Shown: one piece after another, positions 1 through 10,458 of the stretch
Layout of the letters: every line of letters begins with the position of its first letter
How positions within the stretch are numbered: the stretch's first letter is position 1
Source of the DNA: Xestospongia bergquistia
Lineage: Eukaryota > Porifera > Demospongiae > Haplosclerida > Petrosiidae
Length of the DNA stretch: 64,000 nt
Direction of reading: 5' to 3'
NCBI GenBank assembly: GCA_963965975.1
Contig: OZ014413.1
Span: 11,204,601-11,268,600, forward strand
The notes under the pieces: model-generated
Told to the model about the DNA's origin: nothing
Database searches by the model: none
Seen by the model: the letters and a program-made list of their open reading frames with translations, nothing else
Position numbers and translations under genes: made by a program

Positions 1-17
1 AGTAAAAAATTTTTCAG

Positions 18-980
18 TAGATTGGTCAAGTTTAAACACATGGAGTTTGATGCTGCCTTACAGCAATTAGCCTGGGCGGTTGTTTCACCCAAGAAATTGT
101 AAGACACACCCATTGCACAACACACATCAATATTAACCCCCTCTCTCCTCTAGGTACAGACATCATGAGGCCCAATATAGTATGTATTATTACAAACATT
201 ATATAATTTCTATTTATTTTATTAGAGACCAGAGACAGTTGGTCTCGTGATGACCCCGCCTTCCTTGTTTGTATTTGTGCTTTCCTTGTTGTCTCCACTC
301 TTGGTTACACCCTCATCCTCAGATTGGGTGTGGGTGGGTTCTTTTTAGCGTTGCTATGGACAATTCTAATAGATTGTATTGGTACTGGATTATTGGTAGC
401 AACAATCCTCTGGTAGGGGTTCCTGTAACTGATATAATATTAAAACAAGGGTCCCAATGTAGGTTTATATGTAACAAGTTTCTACTAAAGAAAAGTGCAC
501 GTGATGGAATAGAGTGGGGCTATGCATTTGATGTCCATCTCAACTCTTTTGTACCTTTGGCTCTGATAATTTTTGGACTACAAATGCCTTTAATTGGAGG
601 TGTGGTCACTGTCTCATTTGCTCCACCTTCTTATATTGTTTTCTCATATCTAGTTCTTCAACATAGGACAGCACTGTGGACAGTACTTGCTAATATTTTG
701 TGGGTATGTGCGTTATGCAGTTATATATACAGCACCTTCTTAGGTTACTCAGGTAAATAGCTAAAGATATGAGAGAGCCCCTAGTTTTAATTGTATTATT
801 ATATAATTATTATTAGTTTTAATTATTTTTCTTGTAGTGATGGGACGATTACAAAACACTGTCATTCTCTTATTACCAGTGTTACCCCTCCTTGCAGTGG
901 GTGTGGTCTCTATCCCACTCAAATGGAACTACAGTACATGGTTTGCTGCCTATTTTCGTGCAAGAATTGGACAAGGTTGA
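18..980 (+). CDS. UNC50: UNC50 homologue (5' end outside window)
   Basis: UNC-50 is a Golgi/ER multi-pass membrane protein, known in animals for trafficking of assembled receptors and for Arf-GEF recruitment. Six exons are visible: 18-98, 154-179, 226-412, 463-599, 654-752 and 838-980, with GT-AG boundaries and continuous phase. The first reads RLVKFKHMEFDAALQQL, then YRHHEAQY joins to SWSRDDPAF, a family hallmark. Next come hydrophobic segments around GTGLLVATILW, the motif IEWGYAFDVHLNSF, and YIYSTFLGYS. The C-terminus ends FRARIGQG before TGA. The N-terminal cytosolic part and start codon lie left of the window. The gene is convergent with INPP4, with only about 165 bp between stop codons. 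The family call is strong. Confidence 0.93.
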
Positions 981-1145
981 TATGTCAAATTATATTATGG
1001 TAATCAGCAAAAAAATTGATGACAACCTCGAGTAAAATATATAGATCCATTCTACGAAGGCCAGACTAACAGCACAGAAATAAAAAAAAGTGAAAATAAT
1101 AGAAATAAAAATTTGAAGTGATTATAGCATGTATTATTTGAATAA

Positions 1146-4100
1146 TTAAGTTTGTAGTTTTTTATAAGTGCCCTCGGGTGGTCGGAAAAATTTAGGTAAT
1201 GCTACAACTTGAATTGCATTAAAAGCATATGATGGAACACCAATATTCTTTTCAGCGTTACGTATTCTAGTACCTTGACTGGAAAGACAGACAAACAACA
1301 TTATCTATGTGACTATATAGTGTCTCATAAGGAACAACACTTAACCTCTCTACATTGAGAGAACAGTGTCACATTGAGGACACCTCTATACTAAGGACAG
1401 TGTCCAAGGCTGTTTCATAGTAGATATATGATATAGAGGATTTTACACTTAAGGTTTAAGAAGTACAACAACAATACAAGATATTATATGTACATATAGA
1501 GGAGATGCATATATCTACCTTCTCATCATGTCCAATGATTGTTGGAAGAAACTGGGCTCCATATCATTACTAAGTAAAATATGAGCTTGTTCTAGTGTCA
1601 CTGACATAGCTGTTCTATCTTTGGCACTTTTACAACTTGTAATTCGACCACATTCTAAGACACGACACAACTAGAGTGTGAATATTATTAACTGCAGTTA
1701 CCATGACAACAAACCTCAGAGCTGAGAGTTAAGATATCGGTATTTTTAGTTTTGCGAGTGTGTATTTGTGTTCGTAGTTGATGTAATAGATTATTGGCTG
1801 TTTTGGCTTTATTAGAAAAGGTCATACCTGCTGTACCAAACCTCTCACGAAATTTATCACAATATTGTGTAAGACGTTGTAGACTTTTTAAGTTTATTTG
1901 GTCCTGTAAATGAGAGTCTCCAAACCTGAAATGGTTAAATAAATATACTTATGGACACATAAATTAAATGAATGGATACATAAATATTGCAATAATGGAT
2001 GGCTGATAGTTTTATGGATTTATATCATACGTGTCAGCAATGGATTGTTGTTCGTTGATCCCTACAGTAAAAAGAACAGCCACAGTGTTGATCTCTTTGC
2101 CATCTTTTAAAGGAGCAGGTAAAATACGATATATGGCACTTTGCAATGGAACTTCAATGATAGCTTTATACCTGAAGAAAATACAACAACAATAATAATT
2201 ACAATACTATTATTATTACATCACTATTACATCACTATACATTATAATTGGAGTTTGAAGTTTTTCTTAACATGATAAATTATTCCTTTTTTAAGCCAAA
2301 ATGTATTTTTAACTCCATATTCACTATAAGGTTTCTTATAAAGACTTTGACATTATACATTAACAAACATTAGATCTTTTAAGACTTCTAGACAAAACCA
2401 TTCTACTAGACATAATAAATTAAATTAAATTGATTTCTAAACCACAAAATTAAATTAAATGTATTTCATTCAATTTACCTTCCTCCTTGACAACGTGGTA
2501 GATCATTAACAGAAGTGGCCAGTACAAACTATTAATAAATACAATGACGTCATTACGATATCATAAATACCATACTATAAATAGATTTACTTTAAATTTA
2601 AGAGCATTTAAGTCGTGAATGGCTACAATAAAATCTTCTAACATGCCAATCTCATCTCCAGCTGTCGAGAGAAGACTCTCCCAGTGAATTAAAAATCCCA
2701 ATTCTTGTATTTGAGTGAGAAAATGTTTGGAACCAATTGATCGCAAAACTTTCATAACAAAACTGGAAACAGCACTGGTCACCTAATGGATGGATGGATG
2801 GATTTAAAATGGATGTATAGATACATAAAAGGATTTATAACTTACAGTATGTGAGAAGACAATATCTCGTCGATGTCTGTATCCTTTGAGACCAACTGGA
2901 CATTTGCTAACTTGTAATAAATAAAATTCTCTCAGTAAAATAAAAAAGAGTGATGTTTGAAACACTTCAATTGTTTGATCAATAGCTTGTAAGAATTCTG
3001 AGATAGGACCTTTCAATTGACTAGAACAGTCAGCTATATAATGATATAAAATGTGAGTGAGAGAGAAAGAGAGGGGGAGAGAGAGAGAGAAAGAGAGAGA
3101 GAGAAATACCTGCTGATAAACTACTATTAATAACTCCATCAACTTGGGCCTCAATGCAGACCATATGTTGTTCCACTTGAGCTAACACAGAAATCTATAA
3201 ACAACAACAACAACAACAACATTCAATAACATATTATCTCTTTAAGACAAACAACATTATGTTGACAATAAACACACACATTAACACTCACTGGTTCTAA
3301 AGTAGTCAGACTTGATATAAATGCTACATAACAATATATTATATTATAATACAACTATATTGTCTACTTACAAGGAATATGATTGATGTCTAATGCTTTA
3401 TACCAGTCTCTGAGAGCATCTTTGACTAATGTCCCTTTACAATGGTTCTCTAATATGGCCACACTTTCTACCACACCATGTACACATTCTTTGAGGTCAT
3501 CATAGTTGCCTTTTTCAGCTGCACTTGTTAATTTGGCTGACCAGTTTTTAATTTTGATTTGATGTTGTGATATACGATCTAAAAAATATAATAAAAATTT
3601 GAGAATTATAAAAAACTCACTCAATAGATGTTTCACACGATATGTCTTATTCTCAGTGGCTGGTGAGAAGGACCCTCCGGTTCCCAGTCGAGGGATACTT
3701 GATTGGATACGAGCTAAACCTCCCTGACGAAATTTAAGACTGTATGCCGTTGGGCACCCCACAGTAACACAAGTATACAGGACACGTTCTAATAAGGAAA
3801 TACCCTTTTAATTAATAACTACTAATTAATTAATGTTTCAATTCCTTTATTAATAATTCAATATTATATTAAAAGGGAGAATCCCTATTAATAATCTTAA
3901 TTACCTTTGTCTTCGTTGTTGAAGGCAACTTTCATTTCCTGTACATGTAAATTAACAGGGACAAACTCAAGTGTCGCATTATCTTTAATGATTGATTTTT
4001 TAAACAATTTTCCTGACTCTGCCTCCAGTTGTAACGCCTCTCGAGCTTTCCAATAATGCTCAACTAAGTGTCTTAACTCAAGAACAACCTCTTGTCGAAT

Positions 4101-6459
4101 AATCTCCCAATGTTCTGATAACTAAAATTACATCATCAATAATAATGACATCATGATGACATCACTTACTCCAGTCAGCATACTAAACTGTCCAATTGTC
4201 GCATTCTCTTCAGCAATGCACATTTCACTAGTGGGTGTGGTTTAAAGTAATGAGATTCATTGCTATTGTAACTCACATAATTTGCATTGGCAATGAAAAA
4301 GTAAAGAGTCCTTCACCCATTACCTCCGTCATTTGAAGTAGCTGCCCTGGTTTATCCCTTCATTAAAATATATGTTAATGGTTACCATGGTAACAAGAAA
4401 ACTCACCGTACAGGAAATTCAAACTTTCTTACTACTATATTGTTAATTGGAGAACGAAATGAGAAGGAGGGGATTGATTCAGGCAAAGGTGACGATTCTC
4501 TATAGGCATTGGTCTGAGAGCATGTGAGTATGAGTCTGTGACTGTGACATATCACTTACTACTTTTGGAACTATCATATTATTTGAAGCTGAGGAACTTC
4601 TTCTACTGCACTGTATAAGAAAAGAATAAATGTATCCATCTTTGTTCTGGATTGATAAACTATCCATCCATCCATCCATCTGTTCATCCATCCATCCATC
4701 TGTCCATCCATCCATCCATTCATGACATACCATAACAGTCTTAATAACTAGATATCCTGATATTTTATCATCAAATCTATCATATTAAATATTAATAAAT
4801 ATAATTAATTAATTAATTAATTTACTTTATTTCCAATCTATTAAGTTGATCAGGTTCTTTCACTAAATCCATAACAATACATTGACATTGACCTAATGGA
4901 CGCATCTAATAGAACAAATAGTCTCATTAGATAATTAATGGGTGGAGCTTACAAGTCCATGTTGTTGATTACAGACGTCAAAAACATCAAATTTAAGTTG
5001 TGTAGCTGAGAAAATACTACCATCAAAAAATACAACAGGAGTTATAAACTGTGGGTCACAACTATGCTATAAAAGACACAATATATTACATCATCTGATG
5101 TATTATGGAGTACTTCAACTAGTTCAGTTTGAGCATATCTTATCCAGTAAGCTTGTGGTGGAGTCATACAGTGTGTGATAATAAGAGGAGAGGGCGGGGC
5201 TGTTTCTGTGATTCCACCCACTAATGAACTACAGGCTAATGAAAAAAAGATTGTTATCCATCCATCCATTCATCCATCTATCTATCCATCCATCTTTCCA
5301 TCTATTCATTCATCCTTACAAAGTGATAGTTCAAACATAGGATCTCCATCATAACCAGGAGCAGACGCTATATAAACAAAACATTAAATCCAAACATATC
5401 ACATTATGATAATCTTACAAGGTAAAGTTGGTGTTATATTTAGTGACCATTCTGTCAATGAACTCCCTTTACCGAGGGGATCCTAATAATGACAAATATT
5501 TGGCAAAGAGTTGGTGACTTAATACCTTAAAATCATACACACCTAACTACAAATGATGTAACACATTATTATATTGTCATAACTTGTTTTTAATGTCAAT
5601 GATATTATTTACTGAATGCTTTCATTACTCTCACCCACACTCTCTCTCTCCATCTCCCACACACTTTCATTTTAAATGTCCATCCTATCTATGATCCTCT
5701 CACATATTCATCCATCTACCAGTTCATACATCCATTTTCCTCATATCCATCCATCTACCAGTTCATACATCCATTTTCCTCCTATTCATCCATCTACCAG
5801 TTCATACATCCATTTTTCATCCTATTCATCCATCTATCTATATACCTTTCCAGAAAGATGCATCAATTGCCCTCTCAATTCACTGAACTGAACCCGCAGG
5901 TACTCATAACTAAAGTGGGAGGAGAATGGGTGGAGCTAGTTCTCATTTAATTAGCATACCTTGCACAGTTTAAAATCCTAATCCATTCGTCAGTTTCACG
6001 AGCTGAGTCAGCAAAAAACCAATAACCTCCTTCACTGTTTTTGAATGCTAAAGACAAATGATATCATGCAATAGTACCTAAAGCCACACCCACTATCTCT
6101 TTTAAGTGGGTGTGGCTATGAAGCTAGCTTACTTAGTCTGAATGCATTTCTGTTGCCAGAGAAAGCTTCACTCTCTACTTTAGCTCGCTCTAGTACAATA
6201 ACACCAGCTAGAGGCGATTCTTGAAAGTCCTCTTTAGTATAAAACAATAAATTGCCGCTCAATATAAACCATCGCTTGTAATAATCTATGAGAAAATAAC
6301 AGGGTCTGATTCACAATCTTCATGGTAAGTGTCTTATGACTTACTCTCTTTCTTTTTTACAACACTGTCTGATTCTCTCATCCAAAGAACGCCTTCCTTA
6401 TCTGCCTGACCTAATTTATTGGCGCCATAAATAGCCAACTCTTTATTATTGAACTTCAT
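1146..6459 (-). CDS. INPP4: INPP4-type inositol polyphosphate 4-phosphatase with N-terminal PH domain
   Basis: The family removes the 4-phosphate from PtdIns(3,4)P2. The catalytic CX5R motif is read as CKSAKDR at 1634-1614 on the minus strand, followed by TAMSVTLEQ. Other family stretches are [32 protein letters not shown] and, in the C2 region, [16 protein letters not shown]. The C-terminus ends [16 protein letters not shown] then TAA. The first exons (6459 to about 5960) encode a PH domain: [17 protein letters not shown], then [20 protein letters not shown] with the near-invariant C-terminal Trp. I know vertebrate INPP4A/B as starting with C2 and lacking PH. About 20 small exons are separated by introns that carry ATGG microsatellites. 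The start was chosen as the Met before KFNNKEL, 83 bp from the COA5 start. Exact internal exon edges were not all checked. Confidence 0.88.
5688..5845. repeat. Minisatellite of about 37 bp in an INPP4 intron
   Basis: Three to four imperfect tandem units share CATCCATCTACCAGTTCATA followed by CATCCATTTTCCTC-like sequence. They lie in a TCCATCCA-rich stretch. The same ATGG/TCCA tetranucleotide recurs in introns near 2785, 4663-4720, 5257-5320, 11720-11815, 12563-12600, 22170-22220, 37665-37740 and 57170-57190. Confidence 0.85.
6082..6117. repeat. Perfect inverted repeat built from the CCACACCCACT motif
   Basis: AGCCACACCCACT at 6082-6094 and its exact reverse complement AGTGGGTGTGGCT at 6105-6117 flank a 10-base spacer. 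The arm is the dispersed CACCC motif that occurs singly at many places in the window. It lies in an INPP4 intron between the two PH-domain exons. Confidence 0.9.
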
Positions 6460-6542
6460 GTTTTTTTCTCTTCAGCGCAGCAAAATTAACATAGGCGTGG
6501 TTATTTTTAAAAGGTAATCGTTATTAGCCACGCCTTCTAATT
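6460..6542. promoter_or_regulatory. Bidirectional promoter, INPP4 (-) / COA5 (+)
   Basis: Only 83 bp separate the two divergent start codons, so the promoter and both 5' UTRs are very short, or upstream non-coding exons exist. AGGCGTGG near 6493 and CCACGCCT near 6527 form an inverted pair of CACCC/GC-box-like sites. I see no clear TATA box. Confidence 0.6.
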
Positions 6543-7353
6543 ATGGCTGAGGATGATGATAATAATGTTAAAGCAACAGGAAAGCCTTGTAGTGGATTAC
6601 GTGCAGAGCTATTAAAATGTCTGAGGGAGAGTGACTGTGTAGTAAAGGTGGAGACATTCTTTACATTCTGATAAACATAATACAACCATAGTGATTATCA
6701 TTAATTTAATTGTTTAAAAATTTCATTAATTAACATGTTTGCATATTACTTGTTTTTAGCATGGACTGACTCCACGAGAGTGTCTCCAAGAAACACAAGC
6801 TGGTTATGATCCAAATTGTTATTCGCTACAAGTTGCCTTTTTTGAATGTAAACGATCTCTAGTAAGCCAAAATGTCCATATATATACAGAGACATGTTGT
6901 CTTGTGTGTATATATAAATTATGACCTTATAATATGTACATGTACATACATGTAGTTCAAATATGTACCATATTATATAATTATGATAATGTTAATTTAG
7001 TTGTTACGTAAGATTTCTAGGAATATTCTCTGTACATTTGTACTATGGAAATTAAGGTACAAGACATATTATAGTTGGTACTAGTGTAGCTTAAAGCTTC
7101 CCTTTTAATAAAGTAGTATGTTTATGTATCGTGATAATGCAGTTACGTAAGATTTCTAGGAATATTCTCTGTACATTTGTACTATGGAAATTAAGGTACA
7201 AGATATATTATAATCAGTACTAGTATAGCCTAGAGCTTCCCTTCCAATAAAGTAGTATGTTTATGTATCTTGATAATGCAGTTCTTATGATGTGGCTTTT
7301 GTTTTGTTTAGCTTGATAATAGACAAAGATTTAGGGGACATAAAGGATATTAG
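6543..7353 (+). CDS. COA5: Cytochrome c oxidase assembly factor 5 (PET191-like)
   Basis: COA5 is a small twin-cysteine protein of the mitochondrial intermembrane space that is needed for complex IV assembly. Three exons (6543-6647, 6760-6861, 7312-7353) give 82 residues. The segments PCSGLRAELLKCLRESDCVV, PRECLQE, AFFECKRS and DNRQRFRGHKGY match the family from the first Cys to the last Tyr. The conserved cysteines are in place. The second intron is 450 bp, long for this window, because it contains a duplicated 139-bp block. The ATG is the only one available in frame and sits 83 bp from the INPP4 start. Confidence is high despite the small size. Confidence 0.95.
7003..7283. repeat. Tandem duplication, 139-bp unit x2, in COA5 intron 2
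   Basis: GTTACGTAAGATTTCTAGGA begins at 7003 and again at 7142. The copies stay about 90% alike through GTATGTTTATGTATC and GATAATGCAGTT at the end. No open frame is conserved, so this is a non-coding intronic duplication. Confidence 0.93.
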
Positions 7354-7936
7354 TTTGTACTGTTTGTACTAAACAATAGAGTATGGATGTGTATTGTTTA
7401 TGTGTTCAATTTCTCTATATTTAATGTTATATTTGAAGTTTTTAAAGTTAATGACTAAAGGAAGAACAATGCGATGAGTGTCTTGAACAATAAAGGAGGT
7501 AGAAGAAAATGTTATAATGTTATCAGTCATTGAATAAAGTTAGAGAAAAGATTTACAATAAATTTTCTTTATTTCATTATACTTATTATCATATTGACTT
7601 TCCTAAAATAATTGCTAATTGGAAAAGTACCAATCAGAGAATAGCTAATGAAATATGTTAACGACCAATCAAATTGTAGCATTTGTCCCGCCTGGTCTAA
7701 TATCCGGTCTATAACGGGGCAACACGAGACCCGCTCTCTTAAATTCCATTTAGTTCAACTAGAGCCTACTCTGGCTTAAAGAAGACATTTCGCCAGTCAA
7801 ATTATACGTGCTTCTTCGCACGCTAAAGACGACCTGTTCTCAGGATATTCAAGCCTTACGACTCAACGAAGACCCCTTGGTCTTAACCAGTGGAAAACTC
7901 TCCTCAAAAAACAATCAATACAATTCTTATTCGACA
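7354..7936. other. Intergenic: COA5 3' side and FAM181-like 5' region
   Basis: This stretch is AT-rich. An AATAAA lies near 7543. From about 7680 the sequence becomes more GC-rich and clear of stops upstream of the FAM181-like ATG, which suggests promoter and 5' UTR. I see no other gene here. Confidence 0.5.
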
Positions 7937-8707
7937 ATGGCAAGTAATGACTCGAACCAGCTTTTGCGATTTATGACCACCGCTACATCCAACATTCAGG
8001 AGGCCTTGAACAGACAGGCTAAAGCAAAGAAAGTTAATCATCGTAAGTACATCCAAAAACGTTTACAACGTGGTACAAAACAGACCAAGAAGCCTAAACA
8101 TCAAATACACTCCAGTTCTATCACCACTACATTTGATGGAAGACAACCAGTGGCCACTATCCCTGTAATTCCCACTTCATCGTATTGGACTCCATCAACA
8201 GCTAACAATGATTACGACGAGCTACTTCGGCTTGTATCACTACCTTCAACTATATCATCATCATCGTGTCCTTCCTCACTAGCATGTAGTCGACCATCGT
8301 CATGTCAAGAACAATACGACCCCGAGATTGAAAGCCTTCTTTCAGAGATCGGTCTGGACAGTCCATCCCAATGTTCACATCACAGTGATTCTGCCATGGT
8401 TGTCAATCAGCGAGGCTCTAACTGGGACCTACTTGGACCAACTTCAGTAGAATGTCTCCCGTTTTCTCCACTGTCTGAGTTCTCAGATTTTGATGACTCA
8501 GCACACTCCTCACCTCGCAATCCCTCACCTGTCTGTACATACTACCCTACAAACCAATCTCCATCATCATATTATCAACAACACGTAGCAACAGCATCTT
8601 GTGAATGGCTTCCTCCGACCTGCGGCCCTTCAGTCGCCCCTATACCACCGAGTGTTTTACCGTTACCCCCTTCGTTAACGGAGATATTAGAACTTGTGAC
8701 TCCTTAA
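7937..8707 (+). CDS. FAM181-like protein, single exon
   Basis: This is a 256-residue intronless frame. Near the N-terminus, LLRFMTTATSNIQEALNR is followed by KKVNHRKYIQKRLQR. That combination, a short helix then a basic NHRKYLQK-type motif, is what I recognise from vertebrate FAM181A/B. FAM181B binds TEAD factors in vertebrates; function is unknown here. The rest is low-complexity, rich in Ser, Pro and Thr, with an acidic patch around ESLLSEIGLDS, so it is probably disordered. Reading frame is open upstream to 7808, but the first ATG is MASNDSNQ at 7937. AATAAA at 8804 is a plausible polyA signal. The match is to a short motif, so the assignment is moderate. Confidence 0.68.
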   Translation: MASNDSNQLLRFMTTATSNIQEALNRQAKAKKVNHRKYIQKRLQRGTKQTKKPKHQIHSSSITTTFDGRQPVATIPVIPTSSYWTPSTANNDYDELLRLVSLPSTISSSSCPSSLACSRPSSCQEQYDPEIESLLSEIGLDSPSQCSHHSDSAMVVNQRGSNWDLLGPTSVECLPFSPLSEFSDFDDSAHSSPRNPSPVCTYYPTNQSPSSYYQQHVATASCEWLPPTCGPSVAPIPPSVLPLPPSLTEILELVTP

Positions 8708-8803
8708 ATATGAATGATGTATGTGTGTGTGTGTGTTTTCATTGTGTGTCTCATCTTTTTTTCTTTGACCAGAAACCATCTTGGTTTCCTGGCTTTTCCT
8801 TTA

Positions 8804-8809
8804 AATAAA
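8804..8809 (+). terminator. Polyadenylation signal AATAAA
   Basis: A canonical hexamer lies about 97 bp after the FAM181-like stop and 36 bp before the MAT2B ATG. If used, the two transcripts nearly abut. Confidence 0.5.
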
Positions 8810-8844
8810 ACTTTCAATCATCATTAAATCAATTGTACAATAAA

Positions 8845-9738
8845 ATGGCTGCAAGGAGAGTACTGATTACTGGTGCTTCAGGGCTCCTTGGGCGGGAGGT
8901 ATACGCTACTTTTCAGAGAGCCGGCTGGGAAGTATTAGGATTGGCCTATTCTAGGGTTAAAGGGGATTTAGTGAAATCAGATTTGAGAGACAAGCAACAA
9001 ATAGAGCAGCTTTTTAGTGATTTCAAACCAACAGTTGTGGTTCATTCAGCTGCTGAGAGGAGACCTGACCAAGTTAAAACAAACCCTGAAGCCGCTCGAT
9101 CTTTAAATGTTTCAGTAACTGAAACAATTACTCAGTTATGTACATTGCATCATTGTTTTTTGATGTACATAAGTACTTCGTATGTATTTGATGGAACGTC
9201 TCCTCCTCATAAACCAGACACCCAAACCAATCCTCTTAATGAATATGGTCGAACGAAACTAGATGGAGAGAAAGCAGTTCTGGCATATACTGATTCAGCT
9301 GTTATCAGAGTACCTGTTTTGTATGGAGTTATTGAGTCATTAGATGAAAGTGCAGTAACAGTAATATTTAAAGCATTTCAATCTAAAGAGCCTGTTCTTG
9401 TCTCTGATTATGAGCGACGTCATCCGACACATGTACAAGATATTTCTCATTTTATTAATCTAGTTGGTACAAAATCTCTCACTGATCGACCAATATGTCG
9501 TGGGGTGTGGCATTTTTCTAACCCACAATGCTATACCAAATATGGAATGGCACAAGTAATGGCTAAAGCATTTGGTCTGACCATGGATAATATAGTACCA
9601 GTAAAAGAGCCTTCAAGTGGAGCACTACGACCGTTTGACGACAAACTAGAGTGCTCAAAAACGGAACAGACTTTTGACATAACATATACATCATTGGAAG
9701 ATAGTGTTTACGATATTTTAAAGCCTTTTTCACAATAG
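8845..9738 (+). CDS. MAT2B: Methionine adenosyltransferase 2 regulatory subunit beta
   Basis: MAT2B is the non-catalytic regulatory subunit of S-adenosylmethionine synthetase II, with an extended short-chain dehydrogenase fold like RmlD. This uninterrupted frame gives 297 residues. At the N-terminus is the Rossmann nucleotide motif RVLITGASGLLGREV. Then come VVVHSAAERRPD, the SDR YxxxK-type segment NEYGRTKLDGEKAV, and RVPVLYGVIES. The C-terminal half contains RPICRGVWHFSN and GALRPFDDKLECSKTEQ. I used the ATG before AARRVLITG; an open extension upstream has no ATG. The lack of introns is unusual beside intron-rich neighbours. Confidence 0.96.
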   Translation: MAARRVLITGASGLLGREVYATFQRAGWEVLGLAYSRVKGDLVKSDLRDKQQIEQLFSDFKPTVVVHSAAERRPDQVKTNPEAARSLNVSVTETITQLCTLHHCFLMYISTSYVFDGTSPPHKPDTQTNPLNEYGRTKLDGEKAVLAYTDSAVIRVPVLYGVIESLDESAVTVIFKAFQSKEPVLVSDYERRHPTHVQDISHFINLVGTKSLTDRPICRGVWHFSNPQCYTKYGMAQVMAKAFGLTMDNIVPVKEPSSGALRPFDDKLECSKTEQTFDITYTSLEDSVYDILKPFSQ

Positions 9739-10458
9739 GATGTAGCCACACCCACTAAATGTATGGACTCTGTTGATTGAGGTTATTTATTATATGGTTG
9801 TAATTATGATAATGAATGTGAGATTGTATATAGACAGACAGGGTTTATTGCCGTGTCATGGCCATTCAAAGAAAAGTGTTGATAATGTCAGCAATGTGTA
9901 AACATTTATGAGGTATTCTCCATGGAAACATGATCATGTGACAGTCACATGATCATTATTATTTTGCAATACACGTGTTGCGTAGTATCGTCACAACAGA
10001 ACAAAAGAGTAGTTTAAATATTTAAAATTGTTATTAATCCATAAAAGGAGTTAATGTTATATTAATTAATGATAGCAGTTACTAGTGGCGGGTAACGAGG
10101 CAAATCACGAATTATGATATTTGAAGGTTTCTTTCCACATAATAGTTTATGCTGTAATATCTATTGTAATAAATCTATTTATAACTTAAAGACATGTTAC
10201 TTTTATTTCTTTTATAAGAATAAGTAATGGTTCCTATTTATTGTCAACAAAAACAAGTTATTATAATAATAATAATCATGTTTTAATATGACATTTTTCG
10301 AATTCTTGTGGGCGTTCTGAGTGACCCCCCAACTATGAATTTACTCCACCCATCACCTTGAGACATATTTTAGTACTCACAATACCATATTCAGTATAGT
10401 ACAAAGCAGGGTTGTTTATACAGCGAGAAAGCTTCTGTCCCTTCAGAAGCTGCAATCA
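9739..10458. other. Intergenic region between MAT2B and the LMO7-type gene
   Basis: There are 720 bp of AT-rich DNA with no convincing gene. It holds one CCACACCCACT motif at about 9746-9756 directly after MAT2B and the near-perfect palindrome at 9930-9956. The last 100 bp before 10459 are probably the promoter and 5' UTR of the next gene. Confidence 0.55.
9930..9956. repeat. 27-bp palindrome with E-box halves
   Basis: ATGATCATGTGAC, a single A, then GTCACATGATCAT is perfectly self-complementary. Each arm contains CATGTG/CACATG. It could be a transcription-factor site or form a hairpin in the MAT2B 3' UTR. Confidence 0.85.

Noticed and set aside
8605..8808. Second frame overlapping the 3' end of the FAM181-like gene
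   Set aside because: It is a shadow of the main frame running into a GT repeat; no protein features.
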